19,647 nucleotides of DNA from Bacteroidetes bacterium UBA6491 (GCA_002436505.1 DJML01000079.1:1-19647), one strand, 5' to 3'; counted from the stretch's first letter, positions 1 to 8,000 are shown. A program made the numbers and translations. The notes: generated by a model from the sequence alone, not told the origin.

Positions 1-576
1 GACAGACAAATGATTCTCAGCCGGAGGGATCGGACATGAATATTTATAATTATAGGCACAGTAAGGGTTATAAGCCAGGTTAAAATCTATATAACCCTTT
101 AATAGATCCCCTTTTCTAATGTCGAGGTAACGTCCTCCGCCATACGTTTCTTCTCCATTTGTGAGGTCATTGAACGGGCAAAACAGATAATCCTGGTATT
201 CGGGGTCTGTCAATTCGGTGTTTTGATACACCGCAAGTTCAAGACTGTCAGCATCGATCATAAACCTGATTGTACCATATTTCCTATAAACCACAAGACG
301 GTCGGTTGTCGTTTTCATTTTGAAGGGCCGGCCTTCCTCATGTCTGAATTCCACAATGACCCTGTATTTCGGGTCTACCGGATAATAATTTAATCCTTCA
401 AAATGTTGCAGATCTTTTGCAGGTAGAATTGAGTGCCGTGAATCAGAGAAAACCCTGTCAATTGAATCCCGGTAGTTCTTGATCTTGATTTCATACGTTT
501 GCCCACCCACATTGGAGCATCCGAATAATCCATAAATTCCTGTTAAAACAATAAACGATATAACTGACCTGTTCAT
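1..576 (-). CDS. DUF1684 family lipoprotein, C-terminus cut off by window edge
   Basis: The reading frame opens at ATG (576-574) and stays open for 192 codons to the window edge, so the C-terminus is missing. The N-terminus is a lipoprotein signal: a hydrophobic stretch (residues 4-18) ending in the lipobox LFGC, with the acylated cysteine at C20. Hallmarks of DUF1684 (PF07920) follow: LFCPFNDLTNGEETYGGGRY at 131-150, then DFNLAYNPYCAYNY at 164-177 and CPIPPAEN at 181-188. The family normally ends a few residues later with a short Ile/Ala/Gly/Glu-containing tail, so probably little is lost. The function of DUF1684 is not established; the protein should be anchored to a membrane through its lipid and face the periplasm or the outside. 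It is the last visible gene of the minus-strand operon, 54 bases after the UbiA-like gene. The family call is firm; any role is unknown. Confidence 0.85.
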   Translation of the reverse strand, partial: MNRSVISFIVLTGIYGLFGCSNVGGQTYEIKIKNYRDSIDRVFSDSRHSILPAKDLQHFEGLNYYPVDPKYRVIVEFRHEEGRPFKMKTTTDRLVVYRKYGTIRFMIDADSLELAVYQNTELTDPEYQDYLFCPFNDLTNGEETYGGGRYLDIRKGDLLKGYIDFNLAYNPYCAYNYKYSCPIPPAENHLSV

Positions 577-630
577 ATTTGTCTAAATATTAAAGAATAA
601 ACGCCATAGCAGAAGAAATTTATTCTTGTT

Positions 631-1509
631 TCAAATGAGGTGTTCAACCAATAACATCCAGAACAACCCCGGTATGAGATATATAAAATCTCCCCAAAAC
701 CGATAACGTTCCTGTTGTATAAATTCGTTTTCACGAAGCATGATAAGCGCAAGAACATGCATCATAAACAAAAAAACAATTGAAATGTACAGTTTCACCT
801 GATGTTCAACACTAAATGCCCAAATACCGATTAGGACAAAGATCAACCCAAGGAGTAAGTTTACTATTTTTTTAACTTTAGCAGAACCTAGTAACTGCAC
901 AATTGAATCAAATCCTGAGCGAAGGTCATGGTCACGGTCAAAATATGCAAAAATGAGAAGATTGACCAGGTTCAATGATGTAAAGATCACCAGTAGCAAA
1001 CTGTTTGAAAAATTCCATTCGAAGTTTCCATAGACCGCTGGAAGTAGGGCCATTCCACCGGTTACCCCAAAGGCAATAAATATTTCCTTCCCAACGAACT
1101 TCTTTTTTCTGAAGAATAAATGAACGATCACCAGGTATACCATGACAAAGACCAGCAGCCCGGTTCCGTAAACAAAAACACGTCTGGGCAAATGCTCAAT
1201 TGAAATAAAAATATTGGAGACCGCAATCAGCACGACCAATCCCGAAAGGATCCATTTGTAACGGACGTGAAGCTTGTGACGCAAAGAAAGAGACGCATCA
1301 TCGTTTCGATATCCGTCTAGAATATGATCTGCTGTATAGATCGCCCAAACTGTAGTACCAAGAAGATGATAAAACCAGAAATCAGGCTTTGAATTGAAAA
1401 CTCTTGCAAAAAAATAGGATGTAGAAATTGATCCAAGTACCACAAGAAGACTAAACGAATTAAAGAACTCCTTTACATTCAGTGTCTTTATTGAAATACT
1501 ATCAGGCAT
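631..1509 (-). CDS. UbiA-like polytopic membrane protein (putative prenyltransferase-superfamily member)
   Basis: This is a 292-residue, very hydrophobic protein with about eight or nine predicted membrane helices, the usual size for UbiA-superfamily prenyltransferases. Two acidic loop motifs sit where that superfamily binds diphosphate-Mg: YTADHILDGYRND (residues 58-70; D61 and D65) and FAYFDRDHDLRSGFDS (187-202; D191, D195, D201). The first differs from the canonical NDxxDxxxD of UbiA by lacking the leading Asn-Asp, so activity on a prenyl donor is inferred, not shown. It starts at ATG 1509, nine bases after the NifU-domain gene, inside the same operon. The substrate cannot be told; quinone, heme or lipid prenylation are all possible, as is a non-enzymatic relative. 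The membrane topology is certain, the superfamily assignment moderate. Confidence 0.55.
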   Translation of the reverse strand: MPDSISIKTLNVKEFFNSFSLLVVLGSISTSYFFARVFNSKPDFWFYHLLGTTVWAIYTADHILDGYRNDDASLSLRHKLHVRYKWILSGLVVLIAVSNIFISIEHLPRRVFVYGTGLLVFVMVYLVIVHLFFRKKKFVGKEIFIAFGVTGGMALLPAVYGNFEWNFSNSLLLVIFTSLNLVNLLIFAYFDRDHDLRSGFDSIVQLLGSAKVKKIVNLLLGLIFVLIGIWAFSVEHQVKLYISIVFLFMMHVLALIMLRENEFIQQERYRFWGDFIYLIPGLFWMLLVEHLI

Positions 1510-1518
1510 TACCGAAGA

Positions 1519-1764
1519 TCAGTCCACAGCCACCACCTGACTGACTTCAGGAATTGCTTTTCTTATGCTTTCTTCTATACCCGCTTTCATGGTCATGTGG
1601 CTGATATCGCAATTGCTGCAAGCACCTAAAAGTTTCAATTTCACGACCATATCCTCGCTGACATCGAGCAGCTCAACGTCTCCTCCGTCTGCCTGCAAAA
1701 ATGGCCTTACCGTTTCAAGCGTGGCCTCTATACGAGACATTAGATTTTCCTTATTGATTCTCAT
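1519..1764 (-). CDS. NifU C-terminal-domain iron-sulfur scaffold protein (Nfu type)
   Basis: This is a small stand-alone NifU C-terminal (Nfu) domain of 81 residues. The family signatures are clear: an N-terminal helix leading to VRPFLQADGGDVELLDV (19-35) and the cluster-binding CxxC in LLGACSNCDISHMTMKAGIE, with C49 and C52. Such proteins assemble or carry 4Fe-4S clusters as homodimers, bridging a cluster through the two CxxC motifs, and pass it to client enzymes in the cytoplasm. The start is taken as ATG 1764, whose A is the last base of the Mrp stop codon (TGATG arrangement), which suggests translational coupling; a GTG three bases upstream and an in-frame ATG at 1740 are alternatives. 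Being next to Mrp, a cluster-carrier ATPase, strongly supports a shared role in Fe-S delivery. Confidence 0.9.
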   Translation of the reverse strand: MRINKENLMSRIEATLETVRPFLQADGGDVELLDVSEDMVVKLKLLGACSNCDISHMTMKAGIEESIRKAIPEVSQVVAVD

Positions 1765-2846
1765 CACTCACTTATGTTCGAAGATACTGCATTTGCAGCA
1801 CTTTTATTGTTCACGATTGCGATAGATCGCGCCAAAGCCCCTGCGATCTCTCCAAATACATCTGAAGAAGCCTTATTGTTTTTCACAACATTATCTCCGT
1901 TCTCCCCTGAAGTCATGATCTGAGTATCTATTGGGAGCTGTCCCAGCAATTCAACCCCAAATTCATCGGCAAGTTTTTGCCCCCCTCCTTCTCCAAATAA
2001 ATGATATTTTTTCTCCGGCAATTCAGGAGGTGTGAAATAAGACATGTTCTCAACAACTCCCAGTAACGGGGAATCGATGTGAGGGTTTAGCAACATGTTT
2101 ATTGCCTTTCTGCAATCAGCTAAGGCGATTTCCTGAGGTGTCGTGACCATTACACTTCCTGTTAAAGGAAAACTTTGGACTACGGTCAAATGAATATCCC
2201 CTGTTCCAGGAGGCAGGTCGATCAACAGATAATCAAGATCTCCCCAATCCACGTCAGTTACAAATTGTTTTATCGCCGAAGCAGCCATAGGCCCTCTCCA
2301 AACAATTGCCTGTTTCTCTTCTACAAGAAACCCTATGGACATCACTTTAATACCATCGACCACTATAGGAGCGATCCGGTTTCCCTCCATTTCAGGTTTT
2401 TGTCCGGACAAACCAAACATCTTAGGAATTGAAGGACCGTAAACATCCGCATCCAGCACGCCCACCGAAGCACCAAATGAAGCCAGCGAACGAGCAAGGT
2501 TTGCAGATACTGTTGATTTACCAACGCCCCCTTTACCTGATGCAATAGCAATAATGTTTCTCACACCTGGCAATACCATTTGATCACGCCCGGTGGTCAC
2601 TTCGGATGTCATGTTCGGTACTACCTCAATTTCGTATGACACAAAATGATGAACAGCATTGACACAGGCATTTCGGATCATGTCCTTCAAAGGACACGCC
2701 GGTGTTGTAAGTACCACATCGAAAGAAACCTTTTTATCAGTTATGCTGATGTTCCTGATCATGTTCAACGTAACAAGATCCTTTTTAAGGTCAGGATCTT
2801 CAACATTTTTAAGTGCCTCCAGAATTTGTTCTTCAGTTATATTCAT
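1764..2846 (-). CDS. mrp: Mrp/NBP35 (ApbC) family iron-sulfur carrier P-loop ATPase
   Basis: This 360-residue cytoplasmic protein has two domains. Residues 1-85 form a MIP18/DUF59 (FeS_assembly_P) domain with EALKNVEDPDL and TTPACPLKDMIRNAC (C51, C61). From about residue 95 follows the MinD-like ATPase of the Mrp family: the deviant Walker A GKGGVGKS (104-111), LDADVYGPSIPKMFG after it, and DYLLIDLPPGTGDIHLT as Walker B region. Mrp/ApbC proteins bind and transfer 4Fe-4S clusters. The C-terminal CxxC that bridges the cluster in Escherichia coli Mrp is absent: the matching stretch reads ENMSYFTPPELPEKKYHLFG. This replacement is, from general knowledge, common in Bacteroidota homologues. The gene starts at ATG 2846, seven bases after the DUF6787-like gene, and its stop overlaps the NifU-domain start. 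The assignment is very secure. Confidence 0.95.
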   Translation of the reverse strand: MNITEEQILEALKNVEDPDLKKDLVTLNMIRNISITDKKVSFDVVLTTPACPLKDMIRNACVNAVHHFVSYEIEVVPNMTSEVTTGRDQMVLPGVRNIIAIASGKGGVGKSTVSANLARSLASFGASVGVLDADVYGPSIPKMFGLSGQKPEMEGNRIAPIVVDGIKVMSIGFLVEEKQAIVWRGPMAASAIKQFVTDVDWGDLDYLLIDLPPGTGDIHLTVVQSFPLTGSVMVTTPQEIALADCRKAINMLLNPHIDSPLLGVVENMSYFTPPELPEKKYHLFGEGGGQKLADEFGVELLGQLPIDTQIMTSGENGDNVVKNNKASSDVFGEIAGALARSIAIVNNKSAANAVSSNISE

Positions 2847-2853
2847 AAATAAA

Positions 2854-3159
2854 TTACTGTTTTTTAATGCGCGGAATAAGCCGACGGTTCATCTTGCCAA
2901 TAAATCCCCAAAAGAACTTGAACTGACCAAAAATTGTACCCCAGATCAAGAGCAATAGTGAATATAGCGGATACATTATGACCACATAGGCTAACACTCT
3001 CCATACCTTGGCTTCAATATTATTATATCCTAAAAAATCAAAAACTACAGGTTTAACTGCCAAAAAGCTAAAACCTGTAATGGCAAATATGGCTAAAATG
3101 AGTATGACCTCAAGATCATTTTTACCCCATTTACGTTTGAAATATGCCCAAATATTCAC
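2854..3159 (-). CDS. small two-to-three-helix membrane protein, DUF6787-like
   Basis: A 101-residue protein with a short charged N-terminus (YFKRKWGKNDLE), two or three membrane helices (about residues 17-37, 52-75 with an extension), and a basic C-terminus containing the conserved-looking motif GTIFGQFKFFWGFIGKMNRR (74-93). This layout and the GQFKFF motif resemble the DUF6787 family of Bacteroidota, often found beside Mrp; its function is unknown. The start is GTG at 3159-3157, since no ATG is available before the first helix. The Bacteroidota promoter box at 3164-3171 lies only four bases upstream, so this gene probably heads the operon and may be translated from a leaderless or nearly leaderless message. 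Family assignment is from recognition of the motif, not a search. Confidence 0.7.
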   Translation of the reverse strand: MNIWAYFKRKWGKNDLEVILILAIFAITGFSFLAVKPVVFDFLGYNNIEAKVWRVLAYVVIMYPLYSLLLLIWGTIFGQFKFFWGFIGKMNRRLIPRIKKQ

Positions 3160-3163
3160 GTTG

Positions 3164-3171
3164 CAAAGTTA
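3164..3171 (-). promoter_or_regulatory. TAACTTTG promoter box (-7 element) for the DUF6787/mrp operon
   Basis: Read on the minus strand, TAACTTTG is a perfect match to the Bacteroidota -7 consensus TAnnTTTG. It ends four bases before the GTG start of the first gene of the operon. No good -33 TTG is visible at the expected distance, so the match rests on the -7 box and its position. Transcription would start at or next to the start codon. Confidence 0.55.
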
Positions 3172-3300
3172 AGTATATCCGATTGATCCCACGTTTAAAT
3201 TAGATTTATTCTAAACAAAAAACTGCATATTCCCATTGCACCCACAAACCATTTATCAAAAGATCATCACTGAAATAAAACACGTAAGGCAATAAACAAA

Positions 3301-3326
3301 AAAGGACCGCTTTGGAGCGGTCCTTT
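3301..3326 (-). terminator. rho-independent terminator, 11-bp perfect hairpin
   Basis: The arms 3301-3311 (AAAGGACCGCT) and 3316-3326 pair perfectly over 11 base pairs around a TTGG loop (3312-3315). On the minus strand the hairpin runs into an uninterrupted run of six T, the classic signal for stopping transcripts coming from the kinase/regulator operon on the right. On the plus strand TTTAATTTTT follows, so it could work in both directions. It lies 20 bases after the stop codon of the possible gene remnant at 3346-3537 and about 300 bases after the response-regulator stop. It also shields the operon beginning at 3159 from read-through. Confidence 0.9.
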
Positions 3327-3345
3327 AATTTTTCATGGGGGGATA

Positions 3346-3537
3346 TTAACTTTTGCGTTTGACCTTCATTTCAACGGCCAGGTCGATATTGGGGTCGAAA
3401 GTGGGGGTAACTCAATTTAATAAGCAATTCAATTGATGTTATCCGGGCGTGGTCAGTGGTCAAACGCTATTATTTCCTCTGTTAAAAGTATTGGTATCAT
3501 TCTGGCCTGTTCCCGAATTACCACCACATGGCAAATG
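3346..3537 (-). pseudogene. possible C-terminal remnant of a decayed gene
   Basis: The gap between the response regulator and the terminator has no intact gene. In one minus-strand frame two stretches look protein-like: 3537-3463, containing GTGQNDTNTFNRGNN, and 3411-3346, ending FDPNIDLAVEMKVKRKS and then TAA. The second uses ordinary codons (GAC CTG GCC GTT GAA ATG AAG) and its TAA sits 20 bases from the terminator hairpin, just as a true gene end would. Between them lie in-frame stops at 3462-3460, about 3441-3439 and 3414-3412, and there is no start codon for a complete gene. This could be the eroded end of a gene once transcribed with the kinase operon, or chance. The family is not recognised. 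Bases 3538-3628 and 3172-3300 hold nothing I can identify. Confidence 0.25.
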
Positions 3538-3628
3538 TTAAACCATTTATGTGAATTCAGAAACTTTAACCATCTTATCTTATTGAACGTTAGGAATAAG
3601 TCACTAAGCGTATGATTCAATAAATGCA

Positions 3629-4384
3629 TTACCCAATGATGTATTCTTTAAAAGTCATGTGAAATTCCGGTCTGCGTCTTACTGAGACCTCCACATCACG
3701 GCCATTCTCCAGATGAATGATCCCATCATGGCTTTCATACGATCGCACAAAGTCCAGGTTAATAATATTTGATCGATGGACCCTGTAAAATTTTGGTCTT
3801 GGAAGAATATCCTCAAAATACGTCAAAGGCTTGGTAACAACTGACGTACTGTTATTTGACAGTCTGAAAAGGCAGTATCCTCCCGGCATTGACTCAATAG
3901 TTACAATATCGTTGAGGTGAATGGTGCTGAATCCTTTGTTTGAAGGTATGATCAACTTACTAACCTCACTATCCTCACGTAATGTCTGAGCCAGATGCTT
4001 CATTCTGGGATCGTGTCCTGACAAAGAGTTGACCACTTTGTTTAGAGCCAGGTTAAGTTCCTTCAGATCTATGGGTTTAAGCAGATAATCGACTGCCGCA
4101 AACTTTATCGCTCTTAAGGCATATTGTTCATACCCGGTAACGATGATCACCCTAAAAGATGGATTTTCAAAAGCTCTTAGAACTGTAAATCCATCATTTA
4201 CTGGCATTTCAATATCAAGGAATAACAGATCAGGTTGAAATATCTGGATCTTTTCGATCGCATCATTTGCAGACCTGCATTTCGCTACAATATCAAGTTC
4301 CTGATCAACACCGTTCAGCATCATTTCCAGCACTTCCAGGCTGTCCTGTTCATCGTCTACTAAAAGTACTCTAAGTTTGCTCAT
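3629..4384 (-). CDS. LytTR-family response regulator (LytR/AlgR type)
   Basis: A 251-residue two-domain regulator. Residues 4-120 are a receiver domain with the acidic pair D10/D11, the phospho-acceptor D57 in LLFLDIEMP, T83 in VIIVTGY and K102 in YLLKP. Residues about 143-250 are a LytTR DNA-binding domain, recognised from IHLNDIVTIES and FYRVHRSNIINLDFVRSY. Phosphorylation would come from the sensor encoded just upstream: the two genes overlap by four bases (ATGA at 4384-4381), so translation is probably coupled and the pair is a dedicated two-component system. LytTR proteins bind paired direct repeats in promoters; the target is not evident here. Receiver and effector are complete and all key residues are present. 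Confidence 0.95.
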   Translation of the reverse strand: MSKLRVLLVDDEQDSLEVLEMMLNGVDQELDIVAKCRSANDAIEKIQIFQPDLLFLDIEMPVNDGFTVLRAFENPSFRVIIVTGYEQYALRAIKFAAVDYLLKPIDLKELNLALNKVVNSLSGHDPRMKHLAQTLREDSEVSKLIIPSNKGFSTIHLNDIVTIESMPGGYCLFRLSNNSTSVVTKPLTYFEDILPRPKFYRVHRSNIINLDFVRSYESHDGIIHLENGRDVEVSVRRRPEFHMTFKEYIIG

Positions 4385-7227
4385 TTACCTGGAAGTTTAA
4401 ATGTTACTATAGTCCCTTTATTCGTGGAAGGATCCATTGGACTTATTTTTAACCATGTATCATATCCCTGTTCGCTGAACAGGTCTAGCCTTGACTGTAC
4501 GATATCCAGACCCATTGAATGCTGGGTGTCAGAACCCCTTGGTTTAGCGTTAAAAAATCCAATGCCGTTATCAATCACCTTTACGATGATCCCATCCTGA
4601 GAATCCTGTTCGAAGACAACTTCAAGCAGGCCGGTATCTGCACCCTGAAAGGCATGTTTAACCGCGTTCTCACATATAGGTTGTATCAACAAACCGGGGA
4701 TCTTTATATCTTCCAGGTCATTCACAGCGGCAATATTTATTCTGAATGTAAATTTATCCGGTGCGCGGCTTTGCTCGATCTCGAGGTAGTTTTCAAGGAA
4801 CTGAATTTCCGTGGTAAGAGGGATAAAATCTGTTCTGGAATATTCAAGCGAAGATCTTATTAGTTTTGAGAACTTGTTGAGAAGCTCATTCGCCTCCCAT
4901 TTTTGTTCAGCAAGGATCAGCTTTTGAATAGATTTTAACGCATTAAAAATAAAATGAGGATTCATCTGACCTCTTAGGGCCGCAAGTTCCAAACGATTGT
5001 TCTTTAAGTGCAATGATTGAATTTCAAGTGCTTTATCACTCTCCATTTGTATCCTCAAAAAATACCGTCTTACGAAAAGAAAGGCAATCAAACCAAGGGA
5101 GAGCAATATCGTGATCCTGACCCACCATAAACTTAGAAATATGGGTTCAATAGTAAACTGAACGCTAGCCGGAATGCTCCACTCGCTGTTCAGTGAACGG
5201 GCTGAAACCTCAAAGGTGTACTGGCCTGCAGACAGATCCTTGAACCATACACCCCGGTCATTGGTATAGGTCCATTTGTATTCGGACTGTTGAGGAGACC
5301 GGAGTCTGTATCTGTAAAAACTACCATCCAGAGGCCTTTGTTGAGAAAACGAATTATAGAATATCTCGAAGTTATCTTCCTTGTGTTTGAATTTAGTTTT
5401 CTTGTGCAGATAGTTGCTGTCATTGGAAAGCAAAGACAGAATAATGACCTTCGGCGCCTTTATCTTCGGTAATATAAAATTTCTTGGAATTGAGGAAATG
5501 CTGACATCACCGGCAAGAAGAATATGATCATCTTTTGCAGTAATACCGGTGATAAAATTTGAGACAATACCATGCGACCTGTTGAGATTGATCACGCGGA
5601 GGATCTTAAACCCTCCTTTATCCATTCTGAAATCCAAAATACTAACCCCTCTGTTCGTCGAACACCATATCCTTTGATTCTTTTCATCAACAAAACAGGC
5701 ATTGATCATATTCGAAGGCAGTCCATGCTTTGTTGTGATCTTGGTTATCATGACACCGTTCTTCCCTATCACTATTCCACTCCCCGAAGTGGCCAGAACA
5801 ATTAGTGAATCCCCGATATCATAGATCTTTCTTACAGTTGTATTTTCAATCTTCAAAGTTCTTGTATGATCCTTGATATGTTCCAAATCGTTTCCCCTTG
5901 CTTCCCAAATCCCCATGAACTTACTGTAAAAGACAGATCCTTTTGATACGACATGCGCATGAAGAATTCTGCCTTCTGCAACTACTTTTTTATCCTTGCC
6001 CTGATAGAAACCGTAATTATCAAAACTTGTAAAAAAGTGCTTTCTTCCTGTAGTAGGTACAATAATATAATGCTGTCTGAATTTACGTATATAATCTACC
6101 TTAAGCCGGTCTTTTTCGGCTGTTATTACCATACCATAGGATACTAACAAAGTATCATTTCTAACATTGAAAGAATGGATTATCGGTTCGTTATTGATTT
6201 TTCCAATAACCACTCTGTTCAGGTAATCTATTACTCTTCCATTATTAGTTCCGACAAGGACATGGCCTTTAAAATTTGTTATTACAGTTATCCGTTCACC
6301 ACTCTTTAAAACTTCACTTCCATCGATGGTCTTGATATCATCCAATCGAGCCAGGAACACTCCTTCATTAGTAGTAGTGATCCAGATATTATTTTCCCCG
6401 TCCCTGATCGCGCCGGACACAACCGTTCCCTTCATTGCAACATTTTCCAGTTTGCCATCTTTGAAAATATAAAGACCATCATGCGTACTAAAGAGATAGG
6501 TGTCCTCAAAACAATATATGTCTGTAATTTTAACCTCAGTTTCGTGTTTTTGAAAAACAGATTCGATGCGACGAATGACTGTTTCGTCATCGTTGATCTT
6601 CTGCGTTTTCACGATATGGTAGTGAGGTGATTTACCTTGCAGGGATTGAATGATGTATTTGTTACTTAAACTTGAATCAGGACTTATCCTTAGCTTTTTC
6701 TCCGGCAGGTACTCATTGATCTCTAATTCTTTTAAATGGTCCTCTTTTTTCACGGTGAGGTAAACAGCCCTTTTCATGTAAGGGTATATCAGCATTGAGT
6801 CTCCCCTAAAATCTATCAAATGAACCCAGTTGTAAGGTCCAAGCTTCTTCTGCAAAGATTCGTTGTGCTTAAAACGAATGAACTTCTTTTGTTTTATGTC
6901 CCAATAAGACAGGGACCCGTTAAAACCCGTAAACCAGAGATTTCCCTTTGGGTCTTCAATGATCCGGAAAACGGTGTTATATGACAGCCCGTCATCCGTG
7001 CTAAAATTCTTAAAAGAATATCCGTCAAATCTGGAAACCCCACGATCTGTGCAGAACCAGAGATTGCCCTCAAAGTCTTGATAAACAGAATATATCTCAG
7101 AACTTGGCAGGCCATCTTCGACAGTATAGTTACGAATAATATTAATAGCACCTGCATCCACCAAGGTGAACAGTACCAGAGTAACAAGCAATGCCTTCTG
7201 AATTATATGTACAAATCCTTTTGTCAT
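4381..7227 (-). CDS. sensor histidine kinase with two-component-regulator propeller and Y_Y_Y domain (LytS/YpdA-type kinase core)
   Basis: A 948-residue membrane sensor. A signal peptide (residues 1-27, ending near LVDAGA) leads to a large extracytoplasmic region of Reg_prop-type repeats, e.g. YTVEDGLPSSEIYSVYQDFE then GNLWFCTDRGVSRFDG and GNLWFTGFNGSLSYWD, later KHGLPSNMINACFVDEKNQR then IWCSTNRGVSILD. A Y_Y_Y domain (about 620-692; YRYRLRS, SAGQYTFEVSARS) precedes the single membrane helix (about 701-723). The cytoplasmic kinase is of the His_kinase (PF06580) class: H758 in RGQMNPHFIFNALKS is the phosphorylated histidine, N854 lies in the ATP N-box ENAVKHAF, and D886 in the G-box DNGIGF, with GLDIVQSRL after it. 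It should phosphorylate the LytTR regulator that overlaps it. Unlike canonical hybrid two-component proteins, the receiver is on a separate polypeptide. The signal is unknown; such propellers often sense glycans. The gene follows the DUF4197 gene by 41 bases. Confidence 0.93.
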   Translation of the reverse strand: MTKGFVHIIQKALLVTLVLFTLVDAGAINIIRNYTVEDGLPSSEIYSVYQDFEGNLWFCTDRGVSRFDGYSFKNFSTDDGLSYNTVFRIIEDPKGNLWFTGFNGSLSYWDIKQKKFIRFKHNESLQKKLGPYNWVHLIDFRGDSMLIYPYMKRAVYLTVKKEDHLKELEINEYLPEKKLRISPDSSLSNKYIIQSLQGKSPHYHIVKTQKINDDETVIRRIESVFQKHETEVKITDIYCFEDTYLFSTHDGLYIFKDGKLENVAMKGTVVSGAIRDGENNIWITTTNEGVFLARLDDIKTIDGSEVLKSGERITVITNFKGHVLVGTNNGRVIDYLNRVVIGKINNEPIIHSFNVRNDTLLVSYGMVITAEKDRLKVDYIRKFRQHYIIVPTTGRKHFFTSFDNYGFYQGKDKKVVAEGRILHAHVVSKGSVFYSKFMGIWEARGNDLEHIKDHTRTLKIENTTVRKIYDIGDSLIVLATSGSGIVIGKNGVMITKITTKHGLPSNMINACFVDEKNQRIWCSTNRGVSILDFRMDKGGFKILRVINLNRSHGIVSNFITGITAKDDHILLAGDVSISSIPRNFILPKIKAPKVIILSLLSNDSNYLHKKTKFKHKEDNFEIFYNSFSQQRPLDGSFYRYRLRSPQQSEYKWTYTNDRGVWFKDLSAGQYTFEVSARSLNSEWSIPASVQFTIEPIFLSLWWVRITILLSLGLIAFLFVRRYFLRIQMESDKALEIQSLHLKNNRLELAALRGQMNPHFIFNALKSIQKLILAEQKWEANELLNKFSKLIRSSLEYSRTDFIPLTTEIQFLENYLEIEQSRAPDKFTFRINIAAVNDLEDIKIPGLLIQPICENAVKHAFQGADTGLLEVVFEQDSQDGIIVKVIDNGIGFFNAKPRGSDTQHSMGLDIVQSRLDLFSEQGYDTWLKISPMDPSTNKGTIVTFKLPGK

Positions 7228-7268
7228 TTCGGATCGTAATATTTTCCAGTGGCAATTTGGCTAATTTG

Positions 7269-8000
7269 TCACGCATTTCCGAATACCTTGAGCAGAATAT
7301 CGTTTACCCGGTGTTTAACATTCGTTCTGATCCTGTATTCCTCCAATGCTATTTTCAGGAATAGCCCGTCCAATCCTTTGGCCGTTGCGTGCTCAGTCAG
7401 CGTATTGGTATTGATCTTGTCCCAAAGAACTCCGTTCAATGAAGCAGTGTTGTACGCATTGACCAATGAGAGATAAGCGCTTTCAGCAGAAACGTTCCCT
7501 ACCAGTTTTTTATTCAGGGATTCCCCGATAACCGGTTTGAACAACCCTTCAAGATCAGTATATGTCTTTTCCAACAGATAAAGTGTGGCTGCATTGTCCT
7601 CACCATTCAATATAGCAAATCCATCCACGATGGTTATTTCTGAAATAGCATCAATAAAAATAGGAGTTGCTGAAGCTGCAGCATCTTCAGCAGATCGGTT
7701 TATGGCAAGAATTGCCTGTTCCATCAGCAGGTCACCTCCAGGAACCTTTGAAAGGTTTGTGTATATCTCACTTGCCTCTTCTGGTAAAAGGATCTTTACA
7801 AGTTCATCGCCGAAGTAGCCGTCCTTTGCAGACAGGATACTTACTGACGTATCTGTTCCCACCAGGAGGGCGGATCTCAATCCTTCGGCCACTTCTTCAT
7901 CAGTGAGGCCAGGAACCATCTGATCGATATCATTCACATCACACGCACTCACCGACAGAAGCACAAGTAAAACGGTTAATAATCTCATTCTTTTCATCAT
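7269..8000 (-). CDS. DUF4197 family lipoprotein
   Basis: A 243-residue protein with a lipoprotein signal peptide: basic MMKRMR, a hydrophobic core, and lipobox SVSAC with the acylated C20. The mature part matches my recollection of DUF4197 (PF13852): GLRSALLVGTDTSVSILSAK early on, GYFGDELVKILLPEEA, then MNRSAEDAA-like INRSAEDAAASATPIFIDAI and C-terminal ATAKGLDGLFLKIALEEYRI before RVNDILLKVFG. The family function is unknown. ATG 8000 is taken as start; the adjacent ATG at 7997 is equally possible. It lies 41 bases before the sensor kinase on the same strand, so the three genes may form one operon, putting a periplasmic lipoprotein beside a periplasmic sensor. No clear TAnnTTTG promoter is seen; TAACTTTC about 55 bases upstream is the nearest. 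Confidence 0.82.
   Translation of the reverse strand: MMKRMRLLTVLLVLLSVSACDVNDIDQMVPGLTDEEVAEGLRSALLVGTDTSVSILSAKDGYFGDELVKILLPEEASEIYTNLSKVPGGDLLMEQAILAINRSAEDAAASATPIFIDAISEITIVDGFAILNGEDNAATLYLLEKTYTDLEGLFKPVIGESLNKKLVGNVSAESAYLSLVNAYNTASLNGVLWDKINTNTLTEHATAKGLDGLFLKIALEEYRIRTNVKHRVNDILLKVFGNA

Noticed and set aside
3433..3615. A 60-codon plus-strand open frame in the spacer before the response regulator.
   Set aside because: No start context, no family resemblance and it opposes a more protein-like minus-strand frame.
4519..4863. A 114-codon open frame on the plus strand.
   Set aside because: It lies entirely antisense to the catalytic region of the sensor kinase, whose motifs are intact; composition is that of a shadow frame.
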